Origin: Verrucomicrobiota bacterium
GTDB lineage: Bacteria > Verrucomicrobiota > Verrucomicrobiia > Opitutales > Opitutaceae
Length of the DNA: 5,689 bases
Assembly: GCA_023430565.1 (NCBI GenBank)
Contig: JAEZAD010000349.1
Coordinates: forward strand, 1-5,689
Reading direction: 5' to 3'
How positions within the stretch are numbered: position 1 is the first letter of the stretch; the number at the start of each line of letters is the position of its first letter. The position numbers and the translations under genes were made by a program. The notes beneath the pieces were generated by a model that saw nothing but the letters and a program-made list of their open reading frames with translations, was not told the origin of the DNA and made no database searches. Below, piece after piece: positions 1 through 5,689 of this stretch.

Positions 1-450
1 CGCGCCAACCGTTCCACCAGCGCCAGTCAAACTCATCAGAAACGCCCGCCGATCCAACGGCGCCCACAATGTCATCGCCCGAATCGTCGCCGGAAAATTG
101 CCCGGCTCCATGATTCCGAGCAGCGCGCGGAACGCCGCGAACATGAAAAACGAGCGGGCCAGCCCGCACCCGATCGTCGCCACCGACCAGCCAATCATGA
201 ACAGCGTCAACGCCAGTCGCGCACCGAGCCGGTCGACAACCCAGCCACTGCCAATGTAGGCCGCCGCGTAGCAAAACGTGAAGGCGTTCACGAGCAACGC
301 GTAGCCGCCGTCATCAAGCCCGAACTCCGCCTTGATGGTCGGCTTGAGCACCGAAAGCGTCTGCCGGTCGAGGTAGTTGAGAAACGACGACGTAAAAAGC
401 AGGACGACAATCAGCCAGAGCCGCCGGGACGTCGCAACGGGAGGAACCAT
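1..450 (-). CDS. MFS transporter, anion:cation symporter-like, N-terminal 150 residues (partial)
   Basis: Inner-membrane secondary transporter, cut by the left window edge; the visible 150 codons cover about the first four or five helices of a family that usually has twelve helices and 400-450 residues. Seen: helix 1 at about residues 11-27, running into 'NYLDRQTLSVLKP' (25-37); helix 2 at about 50-68; the loop 2-3 MFS motif A-like segment 'GWVVDRLGARLA' (69-80) with D73, R74, G76 and R78; helix 3 at about 81-97; and 'FRALLGIMEPGNFPATIRAM' (107-126), the helix-4 signature of the anion:cation symporter family (hexuronate, glucarate and phthalate-type carriers). The ATG at 450 is the only ATG, GTG or TTG between it and the in-frame TGA at 484-486, so the start is well fixed, although its leader is pyrimidine-rich and has no Shine-Dalgarno. 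It follows the TonB receptor gene by 90 bases on the same strand with no terminator seen, so co-transcription is likely. An organic anion such as a sugar acid is a reasonable substrate class, but this is inference. Confidence 0.87.
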   Translation of the reverse strand, partial: MVPPVATSRRLWLIVVLLFTSSFLNYLDRQTLSVLKPTIKAEFGLDDGGYALLVNAFTFCYAAAYIGSGWVVDRLGARLALTLFMIGWSVATIGCGLARSFFMFAAFRALLGIMEPGNFPATIRAMTLWAPLDRRAFLMSLTGAGGTVGA

Positions 451-540
451 GAGAGGGAGCGTTCGAAATCGAGCTGAACCGGGTCAATGCACGAGCAGGC
501 GCCGAATGTTGCCGGCGTTCACGCTCGGCGCGCGCGAAAC

Positions 541-2784
541 TCAGAACTTCAATTCGACGGTCAAATAAACCGTGAGCGGATCCGCCATGAGCGAAGAGGA
601 ATCGTGGTATTTTTCGCTGAAGATGTTTTTGGCGTTGAGCTGGTATTTCACCGGCCGCCCAAACACCGACGCTTCGTAGGCCACGAAGAGATCGACCGGC
701 GTGGCGTTCTCCAGCGCAACCCCGAAGAGTGGCTGAAGGGTCGCTTGCGTGTTGTGCTGGTGGCGAACGCCTCCTCCGAACGCGAGACCCTTGAGCGCTC
801 CTTCCCGGAAAGTGTAGCGCTGCCAGAGCGCGACCTGGTGCTCGGGACTCATTGCGAGCCGCCGACCAACGAGGATCGGGCTCGCGGTGTCTTGGATCAC
901 TTCGCTCTCCCACAACCATGCGTAGGCGAAGAGGAGTTGATAGTTCGTCAATGGTGTCCAGGTAAACTCCAACTCCAGGCCGCGTGTCCGGCTGCTGCCA
1001 CCGGCGATGAAAATCGGCGAACGTCCCTCGGCCGTTTCGCGCAAAAAGTCGCGCCGCGCCTCGCCTTCGCGCAGCACTTCGAACACCGAAAGCGAACCGC
1101 TGAGCGCACCGTCGAAGGCGCGACTCTTCACGCCGATCTCCTTGCCCTCACCTTCCACGTTGGGAGCGATTTTGCCGAACACGTCGGTTTGGAACTGCGG
1201 CTCGAACGTGCGGCTGTAATTCGCAAACACCGCGAGCGACGGGGCGACCTCGAGGCTGAAACCGACCTGCGGCGTCGTGTCGCTCGCGCTCAATGTGCTC
1301 TGGCCGGCGTTGGCCTGATTCCCGACTTCCGTGTGACGCAGGCCAGCGAGGAACTTTAGCCTGTCCTCCCGGAAACCGGCTTGATGCGCGAAATAGAACG
1401 CGGTCTCAGTGCCTTCGCTGTCAACGAAGCTGGAGGGCCTGAAACCCCACGGCTGCGGAAAATGCGTCGTGAGAAAACGCGGCCCCATCGTGCGATTATT
1501 CCATGTCGTCGGATTGGTCTGCACCGCGAACGTCCGGCTCTCGTTTTCCGCATAACGCGCGCCGGCGAGCGAGCGATGCGTGGTGCCGCCGATCTTCCAT
1601 TCACCGACCAATTCAGCTTCGACCGTCGTCGTCCCGAGATCGCCCCCCAGCCAGGTTCCGCGCTGATTGCGAATGGTGCCATCAGGCGTGGGAAATCCGC
1701 TGATTTCGAGCGTCTGGAAAGACGTGTCGCTCTGCGTCGCCGCCGCGCGAAACGTCAACGCACTGGTCGGCCGCGCAATCAACTCGGCTTGAAACATCCT
1801 GCCGCGGTCGAGCTTGAACGCTTCAGGACCGTTGTTGTTGCCGCGGTCGCCGTTCAGATACGCGATGTCGTCGGCAAAGATCGTGATACCGGGCAGCCCC
1901 AGGGGCGTGGTGGTGGCGGCGGCCCACGCTTGGATCGTGACGTTGTTGTTCGCCGGATTCGCCAGGTAAGCGGGGTGCGAACGTGCACCGGAATGCGGCT
2001 GGTTCTGCTTCGCGTCCGTGTAGCTGGCGTTGGCGTTGAGCACGATTTTGTCCGAAATCTGCCACGAAGCCGAGATGTAGCCGGCGTTCTGGCGCTGGTA
2101 GGTGAAGTCGTAGTATCCATCATCCCGATTCAGGAAGCTGCCGGCGACGCGCACGCCGAACTGTTCGTTCACAACGTGGCTGTGATCGAGCACCACGCGC
2201 CCGTAATCGTAGCTGCCGCCGACGAGCTTGAGCACCGTTTCAGTGCGGGATTTAGGCTGGAGCGTGGTGAGATTGATCAACCCGCCCGGGGCGACCCGGC
2301 CGTAGAACACGGAATTCGGGCCTTTCGCGATTTCGACGCGCTCCACGAAATCGGAAACCGGATTGCGAATCGTGCCGCCAACGCGGTTCACCAGGACGGG
2401 CGCCAGGAAACCACGCGCCGTGTATTGATTGGGATCGCGGCTGTCCGTGGTGAGGCCGGCGGTGTATTGCAGCGCCTCACGCAGCAGGCCTTCGGCGCCG
2501 ATGTCGGTGATCAAATCTTTCGTTACGACACTCACGCTGATCGGAGTCCGATAGATTTCGGTGCCGACTCCGGTGGCGGTGATCGAGTTGGTCGCACGGT
2601 ATCCAAAATCTCGTTGCGATTGCACGCTGTAGGTGGAGAGCACGATCGGCTCGTCGGCCGGGTCCGCGGCGCCTGTCGCGGACTGCGCGAAGGCGGCGAG
2701 CGCGGACATCAGCGTGCTCGCCACGGCACAGACGAGCGCGACAGAGCGAGGAAATGAAGAACGAGTCAGACCTGGACGGTTCAT
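541..2784 (-). CDS. TonB-dependent outer-membrane receptor, siderophore-receptor type
   Basis: Complete 747-residue outer-membrane receptor that would import a ligand using TonB/ExbBD energy. Seen: an N-terminal signal peptide (basic NRPGLTR, hydrophobic stretch 14-33, likely cleavage AFA|QS after residue 33); a segment at about 46-66, 'PIVLSTYSVQSQRDFGYRAT', where a TonB box would lie; a plug domain at about 79-175 with 'VERVEIAKGPNSVFYGRVAP' (147-166) followed by GGLINLTT (167-174), the diagnostic siderophore-receptor-type plug end; then a beta-barrel with 'NYSRTFEPQFQ' (522-532), 'GRRLAMSPEHQVALWQRYTF' (640-659) and a C-terminal barrel strand ending LTVELKF with terminal phenylalanine. No N-terminal carboxypeptidase-like or signalling (STN) domain is present. 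The ATG at 2784 is the first ATG, GTG or TTG after the upstream in-frame stop at 2896-2898, but it has no Shine-Dalgarno. The plug suggests siderophores, yet large receptor families of this style in Verrucomicrobiota probably also take glycans or other compounds, so the ligand is open. It is divergent from an AraC regulator. Confidence 0.95.
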   Translation of the reverse strand: MNRPGLTRSSFPRSVALVCAVASTLMSALAAFAQSATGAADPADEPIVLSTYSVQSQRDFGYRATNSITATGVGTEIYRTPISVSVVTKDLITDIGAEGLLREALQYTAGLTTDSRDPNQYTARGFLAPVLVNRVGGTIRNPVSDFVERVEIAKGPNSVFYGRVAPGGLINLTTLQPKSRTETVLKLVGGSYDYGRVVLDHSHVVNEQFGVRVAGSFLNRDDGYYDFTYQRQNAGYISASWQISDKIVLNANASYTDAKQNQPHSGARSHPAYLANPANNNVTIQAWAAATTTPLGLPGITIFADDIAYLNGDRGNNNGPEAFKLDRGRMFQAELIARPTSALTFRAAATQSDTSFQTLEISGFPTPDGTIRNQRGTWLGGDLGTTTVEAELVGEWKIGGTTHRSLAGARYAENESRTFAVQTNPTTWNNRTMGPRFLTTHFPQPWGFRPSSFVDSEGTETAFYFAHQAGFREDRLKFLAGLRHTEVGNQANAGQSTLSASDTTPQVGFSLEVAPSLAVFANYSRTFEPQFQTDVFGKIAPNVEGEGKEIGVKSRAFDGALSGSLSVFEVLREGEARRDFLRETAEGRSPIFIAGGSSRTRGLELEFTWTPLTNYQLLFAYAWLWESEVIQDTASPILVGRRLAMSPEHQVALWQRYTFREGALKGLAFGGGVRHQHNTQATLQPLFGVALENATPVDLFVAYEASVFGRPVKYQLNAKNIFSEKYHDSSSLMADPLTVYLTVELKF

Positions 2785-2940
2785 TGCAGTGGGGGTTAGT
2801 CGGGGAAAAGTTTCCGCTGCGATCAGCGGCAGGGAAAAACGTGGCAGCGAAGAGTTGGGTGGCGCCGGCCCGGCGAAGCGAGTGGCGACGCTTGCCTAAT
2901 TCTTTCGAGAACTTACAGGATTTTGCCATCGCAAGTCCCA
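2785..2940. promoter_or_regulatory. Divergent control region between TonB receptor and AraC gene
   Basis: This 156-base spacer separates the divergent starts and must hold both promoters if each gene pair is transcribed from here. Seen: a perfect stem CCGCTG-CGAT-CAGCGG (2814-2829), a near-palindrome CGCCGG-C-CCGGCG (2863-2875), a 5-bp stem AAGCG/CGCTT (2876-2880 with 2889-2893) and a palindrome TTCTTTCGAGAA (2900-2911). GTGGC occurs three times on the plus strand (2841, 2859, 2882). A weak plus-strand sigma70-like pair is TTGCCT (2892-2897) and TACAGG (2914-2919) with 16 bp between; it would place the TTCTTTCGAGAA palindrome in the promoter spacer, where a repressor or activator could act. 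No convincing minus-strand promoter was found by eye. Regulation by the adjacent AraC protein is inferred from the layout, not shown. Confidence 0.5.
2814..2829 (-). other. Stem-loop upstream of the TonB receptor start
   Basis: A perfect 6-bp stem, CCGCTG and CAGCGG, flanks a CGAT loop. It lies 30-45 bases before the receptor ATG at 2784, so it would sit in the 5' untranslated leader if transcription starts farther upstream, or act as a DNA operator if not. On the minus strand it is followed by AAACTTTTCC rather than an uninterrupted T-run, so it is a poor intrinsic terminator. The role is unknown. Confidence 0.35.
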
Positions 2941-3834
2941 ATGCCCGCACAGCACCAAAAGATCGCGTTGGCGGAATGGGCGAACGTCCACACTCACCTG
3001 ATGTGGTGTTACGACGGCGCGGTCGATCCCCGCGGCCGTCACGGCACGGTGCACGCGGTGGACATCACCGCGTGGCTTTTGCGTCAGGGCCGTGTTGAGG
3101 TGCGGCTCGGCGACAAGGAGTGGCGCGCCAGTCCCGGCGAGTGGCTGTTCCCGCCCCAGGGAGAACGTTGGCAGCACTTTTCCAATGACGCGCGGATTCT
3201 CTCCGTGCGCTTCAAGGCAAAGTGGCCGACCGGTGAGGATTTCTTCCGCGAGGGACTCGGGCTCACGTTGGCCGCGGACAAGCAGCCCGAATTGTTGCGC
3301 GCGGCGGCCCCCCTCGCGCGATTCGTGAAACAGAATTTTCCGAAAGCCGCCATCGATCTGATGCAAGAGCCCGCCCAGCTCGAAACGCACCTGCGGCTGC
3401 AGACGCTGTTTTCGCGCTGGTTCGAGACCGTGGTCGGAGCACTGACAAGTGCCGGCGTGATGCCCTCCCGGATGGGCACGATCGACCAGCGGCTGTTGCG
3501 CTGCGTGCGCCTGCTCGACCGGATGCCGCTCGCGAACTCGATGTCCGAAACGGAACTCGCCTCCTCCGCGAACCTCAGCGTGAGCCAGCTGAACCGGCTT
3601 TTTCTCCGGCAGTTCGGCGTAAGTTCGCGCGGCTATTTCGAACGGCGGCGGCATCAACACGCGCTCGCGGTGCTGGAGAGTTCCTCCGATGCCGTGAAGG
3701 AAATCGCCTATGCGCTCGGGTTTTCCTCGCTGCCACATTTCTCCGCGTGGTTCAGCCGGCGTCAGGGAGTTTCGCCGCGCGAGTATCGGAATGCGGCACG
3801 CGGCGGCCCGGCGTCGCATGGCGGAATCGCATAA
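2941..3834 (+). CDS. AraC-family transcriptional regulator
   Basis: Cytoplasmic DNA-binding regulator of 297 residues from the ATG at 2941, typical for the family. Seen: an N-terminal cupin-like ligand-sensing region at about residues 39-94, including 'GRVEVRLGDKEWRASPGEWL' (50-69) and 'FPPQGERWQHF' (70-80); a helical linker; then the C-terminal double helix-turn-helix, with helix-turn-helix 1 at about 202-226 ('ETELASSANLSVSQLNRLFL') and helix-turn-helix 2 at about 252-284, including IAYALGFSSLPHFSAWFSRR and ending with the family signature GVSPREYR. An in-frame TTG at 2923 would add six residues (MPSQVP); its AGGA (2917-2920) sits only two bases away, so I prefer the ATG, though neither start has a well-spaced ribosome site. 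It is divergent from the TonB receptor and 83 bases upstream of the oxidoreductase on the same strand. The likely role is an inducer-responsive activator of the transport genes and perhaps of its own pair; the inducer is unknown. Confidence 0.94.
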   Translation: MPAQHQKIALAEWANVHTHLMWCYDGAVDPRGRHGTVHAVDITAWLLRQGRVEVRLGDKEWRASPGEWLFPPQGERWQHFSNDARILSVRFKAKWPTGEDFFREGLGLTLAADKQPELLRAAAPLARFVKQNFPKAAIDLMQEPAQLETHLRLQTLFSRWFETVVGALTSAGVMPSRMGTIDQRLLRCVRLLDRMPLANSMSETELASSANLSVSQLNRLFLRQFGVSSRGYFERRRHQHALAVLESSSDAVKEIAYALGFSSLPHFSAWFSRRQGVSPREYRNAARGGPASHGGIA

Positions 3835-3886
3835 CTTTTCGCAATAGCCAGACAACCGACGCGGATTGTTCCGGCCGAGGAGCACG

Positions 3887-3906
3887 GTGAGCCTGAGTTC
3901 GCTCAC
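3887..3906 (+). other. Short inverted repeat in the AraC-oxidoreductase spacer
   Basis: GTGAGC (3887-3892) and GCTCAC (3901-3906) form a perfect 6-bp stem around an 8-base loop, 11 bases before the chosen oxidoreductase ATG. No T-tract follows it, so it is not an intrinsic terminator of the AraC gene. It lies just after a Shine-Dalgarno-like GAGGAG (3877-3882). It could be a leader hairpin, an operator half-site pair or chance; there is nothing else recognisable in the 83-base spacer. Confidence 0.35.
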
Positions 3907-3917
3907 CCCTCTTGCCG

Positions 3918-5504
3918 ATGCCCGCTTCCTCTTCCCTCTATTATTGGAAACCATCTTTGCTTCCAGCCGCAGCGCCCGATACCCAGTCGGTGGACATTTG
4001 CATCTATGGCGGCACCGCGGGCGGTGTGATTGCCGCGATTCAGGCGGCGAAGTTCGGTCATCGCGTGATGCTGCTCGAATCGGGCCCGCGCATCGGCGGC
4101 ATGACGGCGAGCGGTCTCGGCTACACCGACATCGGCAACAAGGCCGCGATCGGCGGACTCGCGAAGGAATTCTACCAGCGGCTCGGCAAGGCTTACGGTG
4201 TCCCCGAAGCGTGGACCTTCGAACCGCACGTCGCACAGCGGATCTTCGATGAATGGGTCGCCGAAGCCGGCGTGACGGTGCGCTGTCGCGAATACCTCGC
4301 GCGGGTGGAGAAGGACGGCTCACGTATTCGCACTTTGGCTACGAGCAGCGGCCTGGTGGTCCGCGCGCGGATGTTCATCGATGCGAGTTACGAGGGCGAC
4401 CTGATGGCCGCGGCGGGGGTGCGTCACGCGATCGGACGCGAGAGCAACACTGACTACGGGGAAACACTCAACGGCGCGCAGATCCGTGAGAAGCATCAGT
4501 TCGAGTTTCCAGTCGATCCTTATGTGACACCGGGGTCGCCGGCTTCCGGATTGCTGCCCGGCATCGGGCCCGGCGCGACGGTGCCCGGCCAAGGCGACCA
4601 CCGCATCCAGGCTTACTGCTTTCGCATGTGCCTCACCGACGATCCCTCGAACCGGCTGCCGTTCTCGGCGCCGCGGGACTACGATCGTTCGTGGTATGTT
4701 CTGCTCGAACGCTACTTTGCTCAGGGCTGGCGCGACGTGTTCGTCAAATTCGACAGGCTGCGCGTGCGCACGAAAACCGATACCAATAATCATGGGGCGG
4801 TCTCCACGGATTTCATCGGGCAGAACCACGCCTGGCCGGCCGCCACGTATGCGCAGCGCGAGGAGATTTTTCAGGCGCACGTGCGTTACCAGCAGGGCTA
4901 TCACTGGTTCCTGGCGAACGATCCCGCGGTGCCACCCGACGTGCGTGAACGCTACGTCGACTGGGGACTCTGTCGCGACGAGTTCACCGCCACCGGCGGG
5001 TGGCCGCATCAGCTTTATGTGCGCGAAGCTCGGCGGCTCGTGAGCGATTATGTGATGACGGAACACGAATGCCGCGGCACGCGCGTCGTTCCCGATGCGA
5101 TCGGACTCGCCGCTTACACGATGGATTCGCACAACTGCCGGCGCTGCGTCGTCGATGGCTGGGTCCGGAACGAGGGCGACGTCCAGGTGCACGGGTTTCC
5201 GCCGTATCCGATCTCATTTCGCTCAATCATCCCGAGACCTTCGGAGTGCGACAATCTCCTCGTGCCCGTATGCCTCGCCGCCTCGCACATCGCCTACGGA
5301 AGCATCCGCATGGAGCCGGTCTTCATGGTGCTCGGACAATCCGCCGCCACCGCGGCGCATCTCGCGATGGACGAAGACGCGCCGTTATCGTCCCTGCCGT
5401 ATCACGACCTCCGCTCGGCGCTGCTGCGCGATGGACAAGTGCTTCAGTGGAGCAACCACGACGTGCCGCTGACCGGCGAGCACGTGTTGCATGCCCAGGA
5501 GTAA
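3918..5504 (+). CDS. FAD-dependent oxidoreductase (FAD_oxidored family), substrate unknown
   Basis: A 528-residue flavoprotein resembling the FAD_oxidored family (PF12831), many members of which carry the misleading database name 'xanthan lyase'. Seen: an N-terminal Rossmann dinucleotide-binding fold at about residues 25-62, with 'DICIYGGTAGGVIAAIQAAK' (26-45) in place of strict GxGxxG, strand end 'VMLLESGPRIGGMTASGLGY' (50-69) with the ribose-binding E54; 'FIDASYEGDLMAAAG' (153-167); central 'NNHGAVSTDFIGQNHAWPAA' (290-309); 'MDSHNCRRCVVDGWVRNEGD' (402-421); and a C-terminal flavin-closing block 'NLLVPVCLAASHIAYGSIRM' (446-465) plus EPVFMVLGQSAATAA. The length matches a full-length protein. 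No signal peptide is visible, so it is predicted cytoplasmic, whereas relatives may be exported. The in-frame stop at 3894-3896 leaves only TTG 3912 or ATG 3918 as starts; ATG was chosen. It probably shares a transcript with the AraC gene. Oxidation of the imported compound is inference; the electron acceptor is unknown. Confidence 0.9.
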   Translation: MPASSSLYYWKPSLLPAAAPDTQSVDICIYGGTAGGVIAAIQAAKFGHRVMLLESGPRIGGMTASGLGYTDIGNKAAIGGLAKEFYQRLGKAYGVPEAWTFEPHVAQRIFDEWVAEAGVTVRCREYLARVEKDGSRIRTLATSSGLVVRARMFIDASYEGDLMAAAGVRHAIGRESNTDYGETLNGAQIREKHQFEFPVDPYVTPGSPASGLLPGIGPGATVPGQGDHRIQAYCFRMCLTDDPSNRLPFSAPRDYDRSWYVLLERYFAQGWRDVFVKFDRLRVRTKTDTNNHGAVSTDFIGQNHAWPAATYAQREEIFQAHVRYQQGYHWFLANDPAVPPDVRERYVDWGLCRDEFTATGGWPHQLYVREARRLVSDYVMTEHECRGTRVVPDAIGLAAYTMDSHNCRRCVVDGWVRNEGDVQVHGFPPYPISFRSIIPRPSECDNLLVPVCLAASHIAYGSIRMEPVFMVLGQSAATAAHLAMDEDAPLSSLPYHDLRSALLRDGQVLQWSNHDVPLTGEHVLHAQE

Positions 5505-5553
5505 TCGCGCCGGCCTGCGCCCCACCCGGCCGCGACACCGCGAGCCGAGAAAA

Positions 5554-5577
5554 GCGGCGCGCCAGCGGGCGCGCCGC
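5554..5577 (-). terminator. Intrinsic terminator for the leftward gene at the right edge
   Basis: A perfect 10-bp stem, GCGGCGCGCC (5554-5563) and GGCGCGCCGC (5568-5577), flanks the 4-base loop AGCG. On the minus strand the stem is followed directly by TTTTCTC (complement of 5547-5553), the expected U-rich tail, and it lies 13 bases after the stop of the leftward gene at 5591. On the plus strand it is followed by ATCCCGG with no T-run, so for the convergent oxidoreductase it can be at best a weak stop. Each arm contains the self-palindromic octamer GGCGCGCC. Confidence 0.78.
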
Positions 5578-5590
5578 ATCCCGGCAGCGA

Positions 5591-5689
5591 CTACAGATCG
5601 AACCGCACGCGCTGTGTATATCCCGTGGCGCCGGCCACGTTGACGGTGAATTGTATCGGAGACAAAGATACGACCGTGATGGTGTCGTC
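5591..5689 (-). CDS. C-terminal end of a hypothetical protein (partial)
   Basis: The leftward reading frame is open from the right edge to TAG at 5591-5593, giving 32 residues that end 'FTVNVAGATGYTQRVRFDL'. The alternating hydrophobic and polar pattern (TITVVSLSPIQFTVNVAG) suggests beta-strands, as at the end of a secreted or extracellular beta-rich protein, but this is too short to assign a family. Support for a real gene comes mainly from the well-placed terminator just after the stop and from the convergent orientation that leaves a clean gap after the oxidoreductase. The start and most of the gene lie outside the window. Confidence 0.6.
   Translation of the reverse strand, partial: DDTITVVSLSPIQFTVNVAGATGYTQRVRFDL

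Noticed and set aside
484..522. A 12-codon GTG frame between receptor and transporter as a leader peptide.
   Set aside because: It has no ribosome site or attenuator-like structure, and it lies in the same frame as both genes, so a short open stretch between their stops is unremarkable.
1831..1955. Repeated GTTGTTGTT runs inside the receptor gene.
   Set aside because: They encode short asparagine runs in predicted barrel loops (NNN) on the coding strand and are too short to count as a repeat element.
1381..2757. Long plus-strand open frame (458 codons) opposite the TonB receptor; likewise 487-1359.
   Set aside because: Arginine-rich, low-complexity translations without domain features, fully antisense to a receptor with clear signature motifs. 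Long antisense frames are expected in high-GC coding DNA.
2923..2940. TTG at 2923 as the AraC start.
   Set aside because: The AGGA is only two bases away, the added residues show no family feature, and an ATG follows in frame at 2941. It cannot be fully excluded.
2896..4323. Minus-strand open frame (475 codons) across the AraC gene and the start of the oxidoreductase.
   Set aside because: It spans two well-supported genes and their spacer, its protein is arginine-rich with no recognisable motif, and it starts inside the oxidoreductase. Treated as a GC-driven shadow.
4320..5192. Minus-strand open frame (290 codons) opposite the oxidoreductase.
   Set aside because: Entirely within a gene whose plus-strand protein has continuous family motifs on both sides; the antisense translation shows none.
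3918..5504. Naming the oxidoreductase a xanthan lyase.
   Set aside because: The Rossmann-type FAD-binding fold and flavin-closing C-terminus contradict a polysaccharide lyase; that label appears to be a propagated database error.

Overview
This is a GC-rich, gene-dense bacterial window with four recognisable genes arranged as two divergent pairs, plus the last codons of a fifth gene at the right edge. The TonB-dependent receptor, with its 'YSVQSQRDFGYRATNS' start to the mature protein, and the type of FAD oxidoreductase resemble proteins common in Verrucomicrobiota, especially Opitutaceae. The lineage is an inference from protein style, not shown by a marker gene. The outer-membrane receptor itself indicates a Gram-negative cell envelope.

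Layout. On the minus strand, reading leftwards from about 2784, a complete TonB-dependent outer-membrane receptor (541-2784) is followed after 90 bases by the N-terminal half of a major facilitator superfamily transporter (1-450, running off the left edge). On the plus strand, reading rightwards from about 2941, an AraC-family regulator (2941-3834) is followed after 83 bases by a FAD-dependent oxidoreductase (3918-5504). The 156-base divergent spacer (2785-2940) should hold both promoters; it contains several short inverted repeats. After the oxidoreductase, a strong hairpin (5554-5577) with a T-tract on the minus strand closes a convergent gene, of which only the last 32 residues are visible (5591-5689).

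How the genes may work together. The receptor would bring a ligand across the outer membrane and the transporter would move it, or a product of it, across the inner membrane. The AraC protein, through its cupin-like N-terminal domain, would sense a small molecule and control the divergent transport genes. The oxidoreductase would act on the imported compound. The substrate cannot be read from the sequence: the receptor plug resembles siderophore-type receptors, while the transporter resembles the anion:cation symporter group that includes hexuronate carriers. The architecture is therefore that of an inducible uptake-and-oxidation locus with an unknown substrate. None of the four visible starts has a Shine-Dalgarno sequence at normal spacing. 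No RNA genes, insertion sequences, CRISPR arrays or phage features were seen.
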